A DNA stretch of 64,000 nucleotides, taken from positions 5,273,725 through 5,337,724 of the forward strand of contig OZ017769.1 of the NCBI GenBank assembly GCA_963969345.1, given 5' to 3'. The notes beneath the pieces were generated by a model. It saw only the letters and a program-made list of their open reading frames with translations, was not told the DNA's origin and did not search any database. The stretch is from Turbatrix aceti (lineage: Eukaryota > Nematoda > Chromadorea > Rhabditida > Panagrolaimidae). This document shows, piece by piece, positions 37,001-49,500 of this stretch. Both the position numbers and the translations under genes were made by a program. Position 1 is the first letter of the stretch, and each line of letters starts with the position of its first letter.

Positions 37001-40000
37001 AACGGAGCTTCAGCTTTTGGGCTACGGCACGTGTCCGACTGCCAAAGGCGCAACGGAGAGGACTTTTGATTCAATCAACGGACTCCCGATCAAGTACGAC
37101 GTGGATCAATCGTCGTTGCTCAATGTCAAGGCCCTTCCCGTCGTCGAAACTGAACCTGATCGACGTAAGTTTTTTTTTTGCTTTTTTTCCGAAATTTTGG
37201 CTGCTCGATTCAAAAATCCTAAAATTTTTATTTCAAAGCGGGAATAAATTTAGGTCACAATTTTTGCCGTGTTAGCACCGAAATTTGATAAATTATACTT
37301 TTTGTCATTTTTTGAGTGCGTTTTGGTTTTTCGGGTGCCGGAACTCAAAAATTTTGAGTTTTGAGTCAAAATGTTGATCGGATACTCAACAATTTTTTTT
37401 TGCTTTTTAAGCCCATTTTTTTTATATTTTTATTAAAATATTTATTTCGTGTTTCAGTTTACTCAAAGGCGACTCCCAAAAACAAGCACGGCTCCGTCAA
37501 GATCACCGCAGTCTCTTCCGTTGTCAAGCCCCCGCTGAGCGCGTCCCTGGCGTTGCGGCTGGTGGAAACGGCCGAAGCCAAGCCCGATAGCATCATCCTG
37601 TGGAACTCTCCCCTCGCTCACGGCTACACCCACCTTACCGGTGGTTCTGGACACTTTTGGCTCGATGTTCGCTCTGGCAGCAAGGTCTTTGACGTGAGCC
37701 AGGAATCGAGGCCTTCCGAAGACGTGGTCCGCCTTGCCTTCCGTCCGGTCTCGCAGGGCGCGCTCACGCTCCGCGTCTACGACCTCTGCATCGAAGGCGC
37801 CGTTCTCGAGATTCCCGTCAAAGTCGCAGATGCCTCAAAACTGGTCATCGAGGGCCCAAATACCGTGCAGGTCGGATTTACCGGGGATCTGGTCGTCAGC
37901 GTGGTCGATGCCGATGGACACGCCTTTCTGCCGGCTGACGTCGCGTTCATGAACGTCAGCCTTGCTGCCGACACGAGCATTGGTCAACTGCGACGTCGCA
38001 ATGACCTGGCCTACTCGTTTTCCGCCGAAACAATCGGCACGACGTCGGTCGTCGCAACTGTCCGCTCGGCTGCCAAAAAGTTGATTCGCTCGGGCCCCCA
38101 CAACATTGAAGTCTTTGCCCCTCTCCGACTGCTGCCTCCTATCGTTACTCTCATTCCGGACGCTGTTTTCCAGGTTGGTTTTTTCAACTTTTGTGTTTTT
38201 ATCAACTTTTAAACCGTTTTTTTTAAGTTCCAAATTGTCGGTGGCCCGTCGAACCAGCAGAACGTCCAATTTTCCGTTGCAGAAGCAGGCGTCGCTTCCG
38301 TATCGTCAATTGGACTGATCACATCGACGACTCGTCTGGGCGAAACTCAGGTTACGGCAGCAGTTACAACGGATGCCGCGGCGTCTGCAACCAAGGATTC
38401 TGCGATGGTGCGCGTTGTCTCGCTGAGCGGCATTCGAATCGTCACGGCTTCTACCCAGGTCCAGACTGGCTCTGTGATCACCGCTCACATCGAAGGCCTC
38501 GACGATCGACAAACGCCGTTTTCCTTCGGTGGTGCCAAGTATCCCCTCGAAGTTGTCTGGCAGCTGGCATCTGAGACACCGAACGATGAAGTCGGTGTCT
38601 TTGACTCGACTTTGACCGTGAGTTCGATTTTCATCAATTATTTTTGTGTCAACGCTGTTTTTTTTCAGAATATCGTATCCGAATCTGTAAACAACAAATT
38701 CAGCGTTCGAATTGTCACTCGACGTCGCGGATTTCTGGATTTGTCTGTTGCCGTGACCCCTCATCGTCTGGGACAGGGTCATTTCTCGACGAATGAAGGC
38801 GTGTTCCGTGCAAGTACCAGAATCGTCGTTGAGAACGGCTTCAGACTTGCCACGGTTGACGAAGCCTATCCTCAGCACATTCTGCTGACTCCGGACACGT
38901 CTCTTCCGCTTGTGACTAACCGACCGACTGGAAAGGTTTTGTACCGCGCAAACGGAAACATTGTTTCCGTTTCTGGATCCAATGTTCTCAAATCAGGATC
39001 GCACGCCGGTGTTTCAACTCTGATTGCGCAGCATTCGGCCCTCAACGAGACCCTGGCTGTCATGGTCGAGGTAAGCCACTAATTTTGTGTTTTTTAAAGG
39101 TTTTTTAATTTTTTTTGCACGCACTCTTTATTTTTTCTTTTCAACGCTCGTTCCGAGTAAAATTTCTCGATTTTTTGACCAAATTTGAGGCAAAAGACCA
39201 AATTCGGAAGTTTTTTTGGTTTTTTGACCAATTTGTAGGCACAATTCGAAAGTGAACGAAAATGACAAAAAACAAACGAGTTGTCAATTAATTTTTACTG
39301 TTTTTTTCATTTTTTTTTCGTTCGCCCCGCTCCTTTCCAGGAGCGGTAAAAACCCCAGGTATTTTTGTATTCAAAAAATTTCAGGTTCTTCCGGTCGCCT
39401 CCATCGAGATGGTCGTTGAGACGCCTTTCATCTCGCTTGTCTCCACTCCTGTTCGCGTTCTGCCCCAGGGAATGTGGATTCGGATTCGCACCCAATTCCG
39501 GGACAAGAAAGGTCGACTCTTCGATGCCGTGTCCAACGATCTGCACTATCGCCCCCACCGCTTCGATCTGACTGAAATCGTGGCGTTGGACGCCAACCGA
39601 ACCTTTGACATCCATCTCAAACACGCCGGCGAGGTTGTCTTCAGCGTGTGGGACGCGAGTCAGCCGCAGCTCGCTGCCTTCCTCCGACTTCCCGTGGGAG
39701 ACGTCCTGCTGCCTGCGACCAGATCATTCGTCTCGGGAGATCTCGTGTGCTTCAAGTCGCCCTTCAGCGCGCCTCTGGCTGGCGCTGGACTTGGCTGGCA
39801 GGCGAGTGCTTCCGGCAATCACGTCACCTTCCTGAATCGTGGCATCGCAGTCATCGGTGAACCCGGGGTCACTGACATCTTCGCGGAGCATAACTCACAC
39901 GGCCACAACGCGACCACCTTTGCCAGCGTCAACGTCGCAGCGCCCAGCGTCATTTCCTTCACCTCGACCCCAGATCTCGTCTCAAACGTTCCCAAAACAA

Positions 40001-41550
40001 CGCACGTGTTTTCCGTCGTTTTTGGCACGTCTGCGAATGCTTCGGCGAACGTCGTCGGATGTTCTGCGGAAGAACTTCAGCCGAGTTTGGTCAGGAAAAT
40101 AGTCCTTCCTTTTGGCTGCGAACTGGCTATCCGCAATCACAAGGCTGCCAACATTGCTGCCATCAACGTATTCGCCGTGAGACCCGTGTTTTTGCCTGAG
40201 CGAGGTTGGTTGCACGTTGCCTCCGAGGCCTAAAATTTGGCCGGCCGGAAAAGTCGGAAAAAAGATAGAAGGTCATTTTTTCCTATTAAAGGCATGATTT
40301 TCAAATGTTTTTTATATCGGCGTATGAATTTTATAATTTTTTTTAATTTAAATTTTTTATTTTTATTTATTTAAAATTTTTTTTTTTGAAAAGTTTGTAA
40401 ATTATTTTGAATTTTGACATGGCATTTTTCAGTTTTGAACAAAATTTATTGAGAACACGGTAAAATTTAAAAAAATAATATAAAAAAGTAAAAAATAACG
40501 GTAATTTTTTTTTTATAAAAATAAAAAAAATAATTTATTAAAAAAAATAATTTAAAAAAATAATTTTTAGGGATTATCCTTCGCTTTTTTTACCACGTTT
40601 TTTTTTCAGGATCTTACGCGTGCATCGTCAAAGACCAGCTCTTCAACCTCTCCCCTCAGCAGCTGACTGACTTCGACGACGCTCTGCTGGAAGTCACCGC
40701 CAAGTGGAACGCTGACAGCAGAATCGCTACTTCCCGTCTGGTGCCGTTCGTCCCGAAGTTCATCGTGCACGATACAAACATCTTGCTGAACAACATGGAA
40801 GGCAGTCGAGCGGTTCTTCGAATTTCGTCCGTTTCCAACTTCCACGACAAGTTCGTCGTTACGCCCTGCACAGGGGACGTCATTTCGGTCCGGCGAATGA
40901 AGACGCCCCCTCTGACTGCCGACAAGACTGTTTTGGGCAACGTTTTCTTCGAAGTTTCCCTCAACATCTACTCCCCGGCTCTCTGGACCGATCTCGCGCA
41001 GAACTGCCGACTCACAGTCACCTTCGAACACACGGGACAGACGGTGCAGGTTCCCGTCGCGATCAAGGTCTACGGTGACATCAGCCAGGCCACGTTCAGA
41101 AGTGAGTGAGCGTTGTTGTTTCCATTTGACGAGGGGATTTTTTCAGCAATCGGTGGTCGCGGCGCTTTCGACGTCCTCTCCGACGCCTTCCAGCGCTTCC
41201 AACTCATCATCGTCGTTGCCGTCATTGGCTTCTGTACCCTGTTTGTCTACCGCGAGCTAACCCGCGTCCAGGATCAGGCGACGTCCACGGCAGAGCAATC
41301 TCTCCTCCGCAACGTCAAAGACAACGAACGCGCCTTCTCGCTCAACAAGTTCCGATTCAGGCCCAACCTGCAGTCGACGCCGGTCAACGAAGTCTTCAAC
41401 TCGTCATCAGGCGCTGCTACCGATCAATCGCATCTCTCGGTCGCTGACAAATTCCGACTCCAGCGAGGACAACAGCAAACGCTCAACAGGAGCTACGCCA
41501 GCGATTCTGCCAACACATCCAGTTTCCTCAATCAGAGCAGTTTTGGTTGA
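34063..41550 (+). CDS. NUP210: nuclear pore membrane glycoprotein 210 (gp210), 13 exons
   Basis: Exons: 34063-34223, 34277-34410, 34466-34951, 35001-35129, 35239-36021, 36475-37164, 37458-38173, 38228-38617, 38669-39070, 39385-40204, 40610-41101, 41147-41550. All phases close, giving 1868 aa (human 1887); I resolve twelve coding exons. A signal peptide at residues 1-26 is followed by the family start YRLNVPRLLLPYHPSINVSF, then Ig-like luminal repeats (FSTLAGIPFNWQ, WYLQAGRTYDIHVRLLDK, VTALQPGTTEITL). One transmembrane helix at about 1753-1769 (LIIVVAVIGFCTLFVY) precedes a short Ser/Gln/Asn-rich pore-side tail. It anchors and rings the nuclear pore on the luminal side. Introns at 36022-36474 and 40205-40609 are long, and the first holds a GTTCGCGAAC repeat. 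Confidence 0.93.
36058..36470. repeat. GTTCGCGAAC-type repeat in a NUP210 intron
   Basis: AT-rich, with TTGTTCGCGAACGAACATG at the left and repeated GTTCG words. It shares TTTTGACC..TGTTCGCGAA and TGTTCGGAAAATTTA with the copy at 8740-9230. Ends are not sharp, so it is probably an old insertion. Confidence 0.55.
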
Positions 41551-44059
41551 GCCGTCACGATTCCGGGGTTTTTACTTTCGTTTTTTTTCCAAGCTATTGT
41601 TTGAACTTTTGTTAACCAGTTTTTTGTTACCTTACACTTGTCCTATTTTTTCCTACAGGATCTCTCTCGGGGTTGTTTTGATTCATGTATTTTGAACATG
41701 TCAAAAATAGGTGATTTTTGCCAAACGGGCAGGACATGACTAAAAAAATGGACTTTCAAATCCGAGTTGATGGCACACTGCAAAAGAAATGAAAAAAAAA
41801 ATTGATTTGAAAAAAAAAACATAAATTTTGTACAAATTATAAAAAAAAATTTTTTTTTTACTTTAAAAAAATTGCTTGGAAAATGACAAATCGCTTTGAG
41901 ACCATATTCAGCGGTCTCGAAGCGAAAAGTGGTCTTAAAGCGAAATCTCAGATTTTCGTTGCAGGAGCTTTTCGGTCGTGTTTTCTCATTTATGACAAAA
42001 ATTCAAATTCTGGTGCTCCTTTGACGAAAATTAAGACGCACTCTGTGAGCCGATTTAGGAACAAGGTGAAAGGCGCGACCCCGTGTTTTTACAACCCCCA
42101 AATATTTTGTGCCAAAGTTGTAGGCCACCGGGGGGGAGGTACAGAAAACAATATAAAAAAAATTCCAGAAGCCGGATTCTGAAACTATAGCTTCTGAAGG
42201 ATTCCGACGTCAAATTTTCAACATGTTTCAAAAAATCTGATTTTTGGTTTACAGGGGCATCTTGGCACGAGAAATCGATTGGGGTACTCAACTTTTTTTA
42301 AAAACTTCAGATTTTTTTGGAATTATCGATTTTTGCATTTTTCTGGGTTTTTACCGTCACTTTTTGCCTGTAGCTTCCGTATTTCTACTAGGAGCTCAGC
42401 GAGAGTGGTTACATCTTGAAGCCCATTCATTTCTGAATCAGTGATAAAAAATTCAGAAAAAAGTGGTGACTATTCCGTGACCATCCCCTGGCATTTATCG
42501 CGCGCACTTGACCAAAAAACGGTGTAAACAGCCTCAACTGACAAAAGAAGCGCGCGCGCGCGCGTAAAAGGAGTCATGTTTAAAAAAATGCCCTGAAGCC
42601 AATTTTTGTGTTTTTTGTCAGCGGTCACCTGGAGAGGTTTGGGCATGTCCCAAAGATTGCTTTCAGCCACTTATGCCTTATATTGTATTATCTTGCTATG
42701 AGTTACGGCATTCTAAAGTTTTATGTTTTTTAAATGCCTATGGCAATGCGTAATATAGTCGGATTAAACAGCCAAATAGTTTAGAGCAATCTTTGGGACA
42801 TGCCCAAACCTACCCAGGTGACCGCTGACAAAAAAAACAAAAATTGGCTTCAGGGCATTTTTTTAAACATGACTCCTTTTGCGCGCGCGCGCGCTTCTTT
42901 TTGTCAGTTGAGGCTGTTTACACCGTTTTTTGGTCAAGTGCGCGCGATAAATGCCCGGGGATGGTCATCGAATAGTCACCACATTTTTCTGCATTTTTTA
43001 TCTCTGATTCAGAAATGAATGGGCTTCAAGATGAAACCACTCCTGCTGAGCTCCTAGTAGAAATACGGAAGCTACAGGCAAAAAGTGACGGTAAAAACAC
43101 AGAAAAATGCAAAAATCGATAATTCCAAAAAAGTCAGAAGCTTTTAAGAGGCAGTCCACGACAGGATTTAGGAACAAGGGGGAGACGAGGACAAGGCTTT
43201 TTTACACTTTCAAATGTTTTGAGCCAGAATTGTTCCCCACCCCTAGGAAGGTCTAAAACCGCGATACACAGATTTTTAAAAAAATCGGAATCTGTAGTTT
43301 TGGCTTCTGAAAGGTTTTGACACAAGTTAATGCCACGCACTGCGTTCAAGAGGAAAAGAGCTGAAAAATTTTTTAGGGGGGTTTTGGGGGAAGGGGAACA
43401 CGATGTCGTAGTCAGATTTTTTTTATCGTTACGGTAAGTGCCACTTTTAGGCAAATTTTTTTGGTTTTTTGGCTACCATTGATTGGGTTTTCAGAGGTGC
43501 CAACATTGTTATGTCCTATCTTCTTCCCCGTGTTTTTACGCCTCGAATGATGTATAACACAAAATTTTGAAAGGGGGATAAAGTTGTCATTTTGGCAATT
43601 TCGGCCGCGCACTCGAGTAAAAAGCGCGCGCACTGTCTCTTTTTCGCTTCGCAGGTCGAAAAAATGATGCGCGCGCACGTAAAAGGAGTCGACTTTGAAA
43701 AATTGCCCTGAAGCCAGTTTTTGTTTTTAATGCTTGCGGTTACTTTGTTGGGTTTGGGCATGTCCCAAAGATTGTCTTAACCTACTTGCCATTTTTGTCG
43801 TTTAATTTTGCACAGTGCTACAGGCGACAATAGAAACATGAACTTTCCAATGCCGTCACTGATCGGAAAATTATGCAATAAAAAGCACGAGTAGCTGAAA
43901 ACAATCTTTGGGACATGCCCAAACCCAACAAAGTAACCGCAAGCATTAAAAACAAAAACTGGCTTCAGGGCAATTTTTCAAAGTCGACTCCTTTTACGTG
44001 CGCGCGCATCATTTTTTCGACCTGCGAAGCGAAAAAGAGACAGTGCGCGCGCTTTTTAC

Positions 44060-44598
44060 CAGAGTTGTTCAATTCGACAATTTTCAGTGCTCGCTCTGCT
44101 CGCGCTCTTTGAGCAATTCACTTTTCCGTGCTCGCTCTGCTCATGCTCTTTGAGTTTCTAAAATTTTCGCGCTCGCTCCGCTCGCGCTCTTTTATTCTCA
44201 GATCCTTTGCTCTTGCTCTGCTCACGCTCGTGAGTTGAGCAGGAGCGAGCAATGAGCAAACATGGCTCACACATAAAAATGTGAATTTTGAGCCAAAATT
44301 CAGTTCCTCACTAAAAGAAAGACCGTATACTCCTTGGAGATACCCCCAACATCGTGTTTTTGGTCGAAATTACCAGTATTTTAGTATTTGTAGCACTAAA
44401 TTTATAGTGAGCAGTGCTCATTTTAAAAATTTCTCTTGCTCGCTCTGCTCACGCTCTTTGAGCAATTCAATTTTTCGTGCTCGCTCTGCTCATGCTCATT
44501 GAACACTCCAATTTTTCGCGCTCGCTCCGCTCGCGCTCGTGAGCTGAGCAGGAGCGAGCAGTGAGCAGGAGCAATTTGGTGAGCATCGAACAACTCTG
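44060..44598. mobile_element. hAT-like non-autonomous element, 539 bp, with GCTCGCTCTGCTC repeats
   Basis: Termini CAGAGTTGTTC and GAACAACTCTG are perfect 11-bp inverted repeats, flanked by CTTTTTAC on both sides (44052-44059, 44599-44606), an exact 8-bp target duplication. The interior carries about seven copies of a GCTCGCTCTGCTCACGCTC unit near both ends in opposite senses, like the subterminal transposase-binding repeats of hAT elements. It interrupts the right arm of the 43.1-45.2-kb hairpin, so it came later. Confidence 0.9.
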
Positions 44599-45035
44599 CT
44601 TTTTACTCGAGTGCGCGGCCGAAATTGCCAAAATGACAACTTTATCCCCCTTTCAAAATTTTGTGTTATACATCATTCGAGGCGTAAAAACACGGGGAAG
44701 AAGATAGGACATAACAATGTTGGCACCTCTGAAAACCCAATCAATGGTAGCCAAAAAACCAAAAAAATTTGCCTAAAAGTGGCACTTACCGTAACGATAA
44801 AAAAAATCTGACTACGACATCGTGTTCCCCTTCCCCCAAAACCCCCCTAAAAAATTTTTCAGCTCTTTTCCTCTTGAACGCAGTGCGTGGCATTAACTTG
44901 TGTCAAAACCTTTCAGAAGCCAAAACTACAGATTCCGATTTTTTTAAAAATCTGTGTATCGCGGTTTTAGACCTTCCTAGGGGTGGGGAACAATTCTGGC
45001 TCAAAACATTTGAAAGTGTAAAAAAGCCTTGTCCT

Positions 45036-45115
45036 CAGTGTTGTCGGGTACCCGAACCGGAACCGAACCGGTTCCGGTTCGGGTACCCGAAAAATTTTCA
45101 GAACCGACAACACTG
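45036..45115. mobile_element. 80-bp hAT-like miniature element
   Basis: Starts CAGTGTTGTCGG and ends CCGACAACACTG (12-bp perfect inverted termini). The centre is itself palindromic (GGGTACCCGAACCGGAACCG with its mirror). CTTGTCCT stands on both sides (45028-45035, 45116-45123), an exact 8-bp target duplication. The mirror arm at 43.1-43.2 kb lacks it and shows the empty site. Confidence 0.92.
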
Positions 45116-45587
45116 CTTGTCCTCGGTCCGAAATCCTGTCGTGGACTGTCTCTTAAAACAATCTGAGTATCCCAATCGATTTCTCGTGCCAAGATACCCC
45201 TGTATACCAAAAATCAGATTTTTTGAAGCAAGTTGAAAATTTGACGTCGAAAACTTCCAGAAGCCGTATCTTCAGAATCCGGCTTCTGGAATTTTTTTTA
45301 TATTGTTTTCTGTACCTCCCCCCCGGTGGCCTACAACTTTGACACAAAATATTTGGGGGTTGTAAAAACACGGGGTCGTCGATACTAAATCGGCTCACAG
45401 TGTCTTTTAATATCTAAAATGAAAAACAAAAATAAAAATGCGCACGCGTTACTCCTGCGACGAAAATATGAGATTCCGCTTCGAGACTCGTTTTTTACAG
45501 TATTTTCTAATGTTTATAAAATTAGAATTTTTTTTGTTTTATAAAATTATACATAAGATGTAAAAATTTTTAGACATAAAATTAATA

Positions 45588-45593
45588 TTTATT
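45588..45593 (-). terminator. poly(A) signal of SYS1
   Basis: AATAAA on the minus strand, about 190 bp past the stop at 45782. Confidence 0.45.
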
Positions 45594-45781
45594 TTCACAC
45601 AATTTGGCCCGTTCAATTCCCGTGCCAACGCCCCAAAAATACTGGCACTGGCCGTTTTGAGAACTGTAGTTCATGGATGGCACGCAATCTTTCATTTTCC
45701 ATTCATTACTGCACATCATAAAACTTACACAAAAAACCCGCATTGGCGTAAGTGGATGAATGATCGTAGGGGACGGACCGG

Positions 45782-46298
45782 CTAAGCGTTGCTGCTCTCC
45801 GTCCGCTGGATGGGCTTCGGCACGGAGAGCGGAATCTCGAGGGTGTCCCGCCTCATGCAGAGGTATTCGCCCAGCACGGTGCAGACGACGGTCGATACCA
45901 CCTGTAGCAGCCACCACGTGAAGGACGTCGGAATTGTGTGGTTGTAGACGGCGACGATGAGAACGTGGAAAACGTGGAGCGTGCAAGCAAAGTCGAGGCA
46001 CTGCTTGGCGCGCTGAACCACGTGCGACAGTGCCCACGCGCAACCGACAGAACTCAGTAGCTGCACTATCGTCATGGGCCGCATTGTCTGCAAATAGTTA
46101 ACAGCATCGATAAACATGGAAGACGGCTGGCTAACTAACCTGCGCGGCGAAGACGTGATCGATGAGAGGGCGATATGACGTCACGAAGCTCCACAGAATC
46201 ATGAGCACAGACTCACAGGAGTAGAAGAGGCTCTGCATCGCCAGCATCTGGCCGACAATGAGTGTCGGATCCCACACATTTGCGCGAAACGAGGACAT
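45782..46298 (-). CDS. SYS1: SYS1 Golgi trafficking protein homologue
   Basis: Exons 46298-46140 and 46087-45782, phase 0, giving 154 aa (human 156). It has four hydrophobic segments and the family marks FRANVWDPTLIVGQM at the start, RAKQCLDFACTLHVFH, SFTWWLLQ and GEYLCMRRDTLEIPL. SYS1 is an integral membrane protein of the trans-Golgi that recruits the small GTPase ARFRP1 and through it ARL1 and golgins. The last 15 residues (PKPIQRTESSNA) face the cytosol. The intron is 52 bp with GTTAGT and TTTGCAG. The gene lies between the nested palindrome and the right inverted arm, on the same strand as receptor copy B. Confidence 0.92.
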
Positions 46299-46521
46299 TA
46301 CGCCGGGTTTCGTGAAATCGACGTGTAAACACACTCAATTCTCGACTCGTCTGACGCCGGCTTATTTTCCCGTCGAGAGCACTCAATTCTGTAAACCGAA
46401 TTCCCGCTGTGACTTGACCGCGCTTTCTATCATCCACTTCATCTGCCAATCGCGATGGCATCATAAAACGGACAGGCGAGGTCACAGGGCGTCAGACCAC
46501 GATCAATCAATTGTCCCAGGC

Positions 46522-49500
46522 TAATAAAAAATATTTTATGCACAGAAAACCACCCGTTGAATGTACACAACAATAAAACATGTTCCACGTATTTTCTGAG
46601 CGAGGTGAGTTAGCCGTAGAGCGATTTGAAAGCGTTGATGAGCTTGACGATGCCTTGGGTGGCGTTGGCCTGCGTCCGCTGCGAAATGCGCAGACTCAGA
46701 CTCGCGTAGAGCCGGCCGTCCAGCGCGTTGACGGCGGCGGTGTTCGAGACGCCGGGGGCCAGCACCTGTGTGAGAGTGGTCGCGGCGATGAGGGCGATCT
46801 CCTCCTCCGAGAACTGGCCAATGTCGGGGACGTGGGAGACGAAGTCGGCGACCATCTTCTCGGACATGGACGGAATCACCGAAAACAGCGCTTCCGAGGC
46901 CAGCGACGGGTTAACTTTGGAGACGAACGCGCAGATGAGCGCCTGGAAACAGAAGAGGTCATAAAAGGTATAAAAAATCGAAAAAACTCACGATGAAAGC
47001 TTTGTCGCCAAATTCGACGAGAGCGGTCTTTTCGGTGTCGGAGAGTGCCTCCAGGCCCGGTAATTGGTCGATAAACTGCTTTCTGAGTCGTCGAACTTCG
47101 TCGAGAGAGGCGACTTTGGCGATCGCCGGCACGGTGCAGTTGTCGAGAGCGCCGCGAATTGGGCCAAAGACCTTGACAAAGGAGGCAGATACCTTTTCGG
47201 TGCATTCCACAGAGGCGCGGGTCGCTTCGCGGTCTCTGAAGTCGTTCTCCGAGCCCTTTGCCTTGGCGTTCTTGTCGCGGACCGTGTCCCGAGACATGCC
47301 CATGGCGAGGCATTTCTTGAAGCGACACGCCTGGCAGCGGTTACGGTTTTTCTCGTCGACCACGCAGTTCTGCTGCTTGTGGCACGTGTAGTTGAGACCT
47401 TTGTGGATAGTGCGGCGGAAGAAGCCCTTGCAGCCTTCGCACGATTGCGCCTGGTAGTGGTAGCCACTCGACTTGGCACCGCAGACGACGCAAAACTCCC
47501 GCCTGTCGGTCAGTTGACTCAGCTGGCTGGCGTACAGAGAAAAATCTTGGCTGAACATTGGGAACCCAGGTGTCGTCATCTGACCGAAGGGCGAGCCGCC
47601 AAGGTAGGGCATGAACGGCATTGCTGCCTGGTACGCAAACGGGTTCGCCGCTGGAGAATTCGTCGTGGCTGTCGGATTTGGCATCGCGGGGGTCGCCACG
47701 GAAGCAGAAGCGACCGGCTGGAAGGCGGAGGTAGCTGCAGCAGCTGGCGTGGGCGTGTGGAAGGCCGAGAGTCGCTGCGGGGTCGGTTTCGGGATCGATG
47801 ACTCCGCCGGAGTTTCCGGGTCAACCCTTTGCCGTTTGGCAGCAGGCGTGCCATCGTTGTCCACCGGGGGGCCGGCCGCGGCTTTCGGGGTCTCTGTTTG
47901 GGGTGCTGGAGGGGGCTGAGGCGTGGTTGGACGTTCGGTTTTCACGGTAACGACTGCCTCGGGCCGACTTAGGTTTTGGACGGAAAAGCTCCCACTGCGA
48001 GAAGGCAACGAAGGCGTCGTCGAATTCGAAGACGTGTGACCCGGCGACAAAGAGGCGGTCTCGTTCCCGGAATCTCGACCGTCGTTCGAAGCGGGTTTGA
48101 CGGTCGGCAGGGGGCCCATGAAGGGCTGAAAAGAAGGAAAATAGCCCGCGGCGAGGGCAGCGGGGTCCATGACGTTGTTTTGACCGCCGTACGGGAAAGG
48201 GAACGAAAAACCGAGGGACTGCATCTGCGGGTGTTGCATTCCGCCGAGTTGGGGCTGCTGGGCGGCTGTGAGTTGCTGGAGGAGATCTGGACGTGAAGCC
48301 AGCTGCTGGAGCAGGTCCTGCTGCCCGGCAAAAGTCTGCATCGCCATCGGAGGCAAGGAACCCGGGAAAGCCTGCTGCATGTGGATATTGCTCTGGTCGA
48401 GAGGAAACATGGCAGCCGAGACCCGTAAATTCTGAAATCGATAAAATCGTCAGGTTGAACTCGGCAAAACCCGGCATAGACAACAACGGCACGGTCAAAG
48501 ACAACTACTCCCCCGCGCACTGGCATCTCGGTTTTGTTATTCGGACAAGTCCTTGGCCGCAGCAGGCACGCCCCATGCTGGCCGGCCGTCGCCCAGATAG
48601 CACAGCGGTTGACCTCGATCGACGACCACGACGCCGGGCAACAGCAGCAGCAGCGCGCCGATTACCTCATTCCTCCACGGTCGCTGTGTGTGCTGTTGCG
48701 CCACGCAGGGGTGCGGGCGTCATCCTCGGCGTCGGAGGAAAGGTGTCAAGCAGATTGGGACTTGCCTGCCGCCTCGAAGGCCACCCCACTCCATCAACCG
48801 ATAGACGGAGGATGCCGCCCGGGCAAAGCCATAAACGGCATGAATGGCAATTGCCATGCGAATAACACCGCCGGGTGACGGGAAAACAACTCGGCTAGGG
48901 GATTGACGTCTGGAGCAACGGCAAACTCAGTGGGAACAGAAGCATCGCATTCAAATGCCATACAGGCGTCGGAAACGGGTCGAAATGCAAACCAGTGCAG
49001 GGAAAACTCGAGGCCAGACTCGGTGACTGAGACTCTGGGTCGATGGGGTCAAGCGAGGGGCCAAAACGTGCAAGAACTAGCAAAACGCGCCAAGCGAGGG
49101 CACGCAGTGTCGTCAAATTCCTTGACGGGGTCATGATTTCGGGTAAAACAACGCGATCATCCGCCAATGCCCGCAGTGACGTCAGCCTGGTCACTTAATT
49201 GCACCACTCGATCCGCGGCAAAGACCGGCGTTGCGTCGATGCCGTCGTGTCCTGCACTGTCCTGGCCCGCCCGTCCCAAGACTCGGCCAGATCCCGCCTC
49301 ACCTGCGATTCGATTAGCATGACTGTGAGGGGGTGACCTAAGGTCGATTAGTGGGTGACCGTATAAACTGCTTTCCGCTCGAGATCCTGCTTTGCGTGCG
49401 CTCAACGCGCGCATTTTTTGTTATTTCTTGTGTTTTTTTTCCGGCTTTTGCGCCGGCCGGCCGCATTTTATGCCTTGGTGACCTTTTGTCAGGTACACAC

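Larger units (their letters stand above)
41914..45487. repeat. nested palindrome: outer stem with two internal hairpins
   Basis: Outer arms 41914-42290 and 45164-45487 pair. Directly inside lie hairpin 1 (42301-42660 with 42786-43144, loop 125 bp) and hairpin 2 (43145-43776 with 43901-45157, loop 124 bp). The right arm of hairpin 2 is broken by two later insertions (44060-44598 and 45036-45115). Both hairpins have the same apex words (CAATCTTTGGGACATGCCC, TGGCTTCAGGGCA) and CG runs such as GCGCGCGCGC, so they are related copies. The only frames are mirror-image fragments read from both arms. No transposase. I read it as a composite foldback or DNA transposon relative. Confidence 0.85.

Noticed and set aside
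42470..44112. Matching short frames in both arms of the palindrome (MPKPNKVTASIKN-type)
   Set aside because: Same sequence read from mirror arms; no domain, short, and no full transposase.
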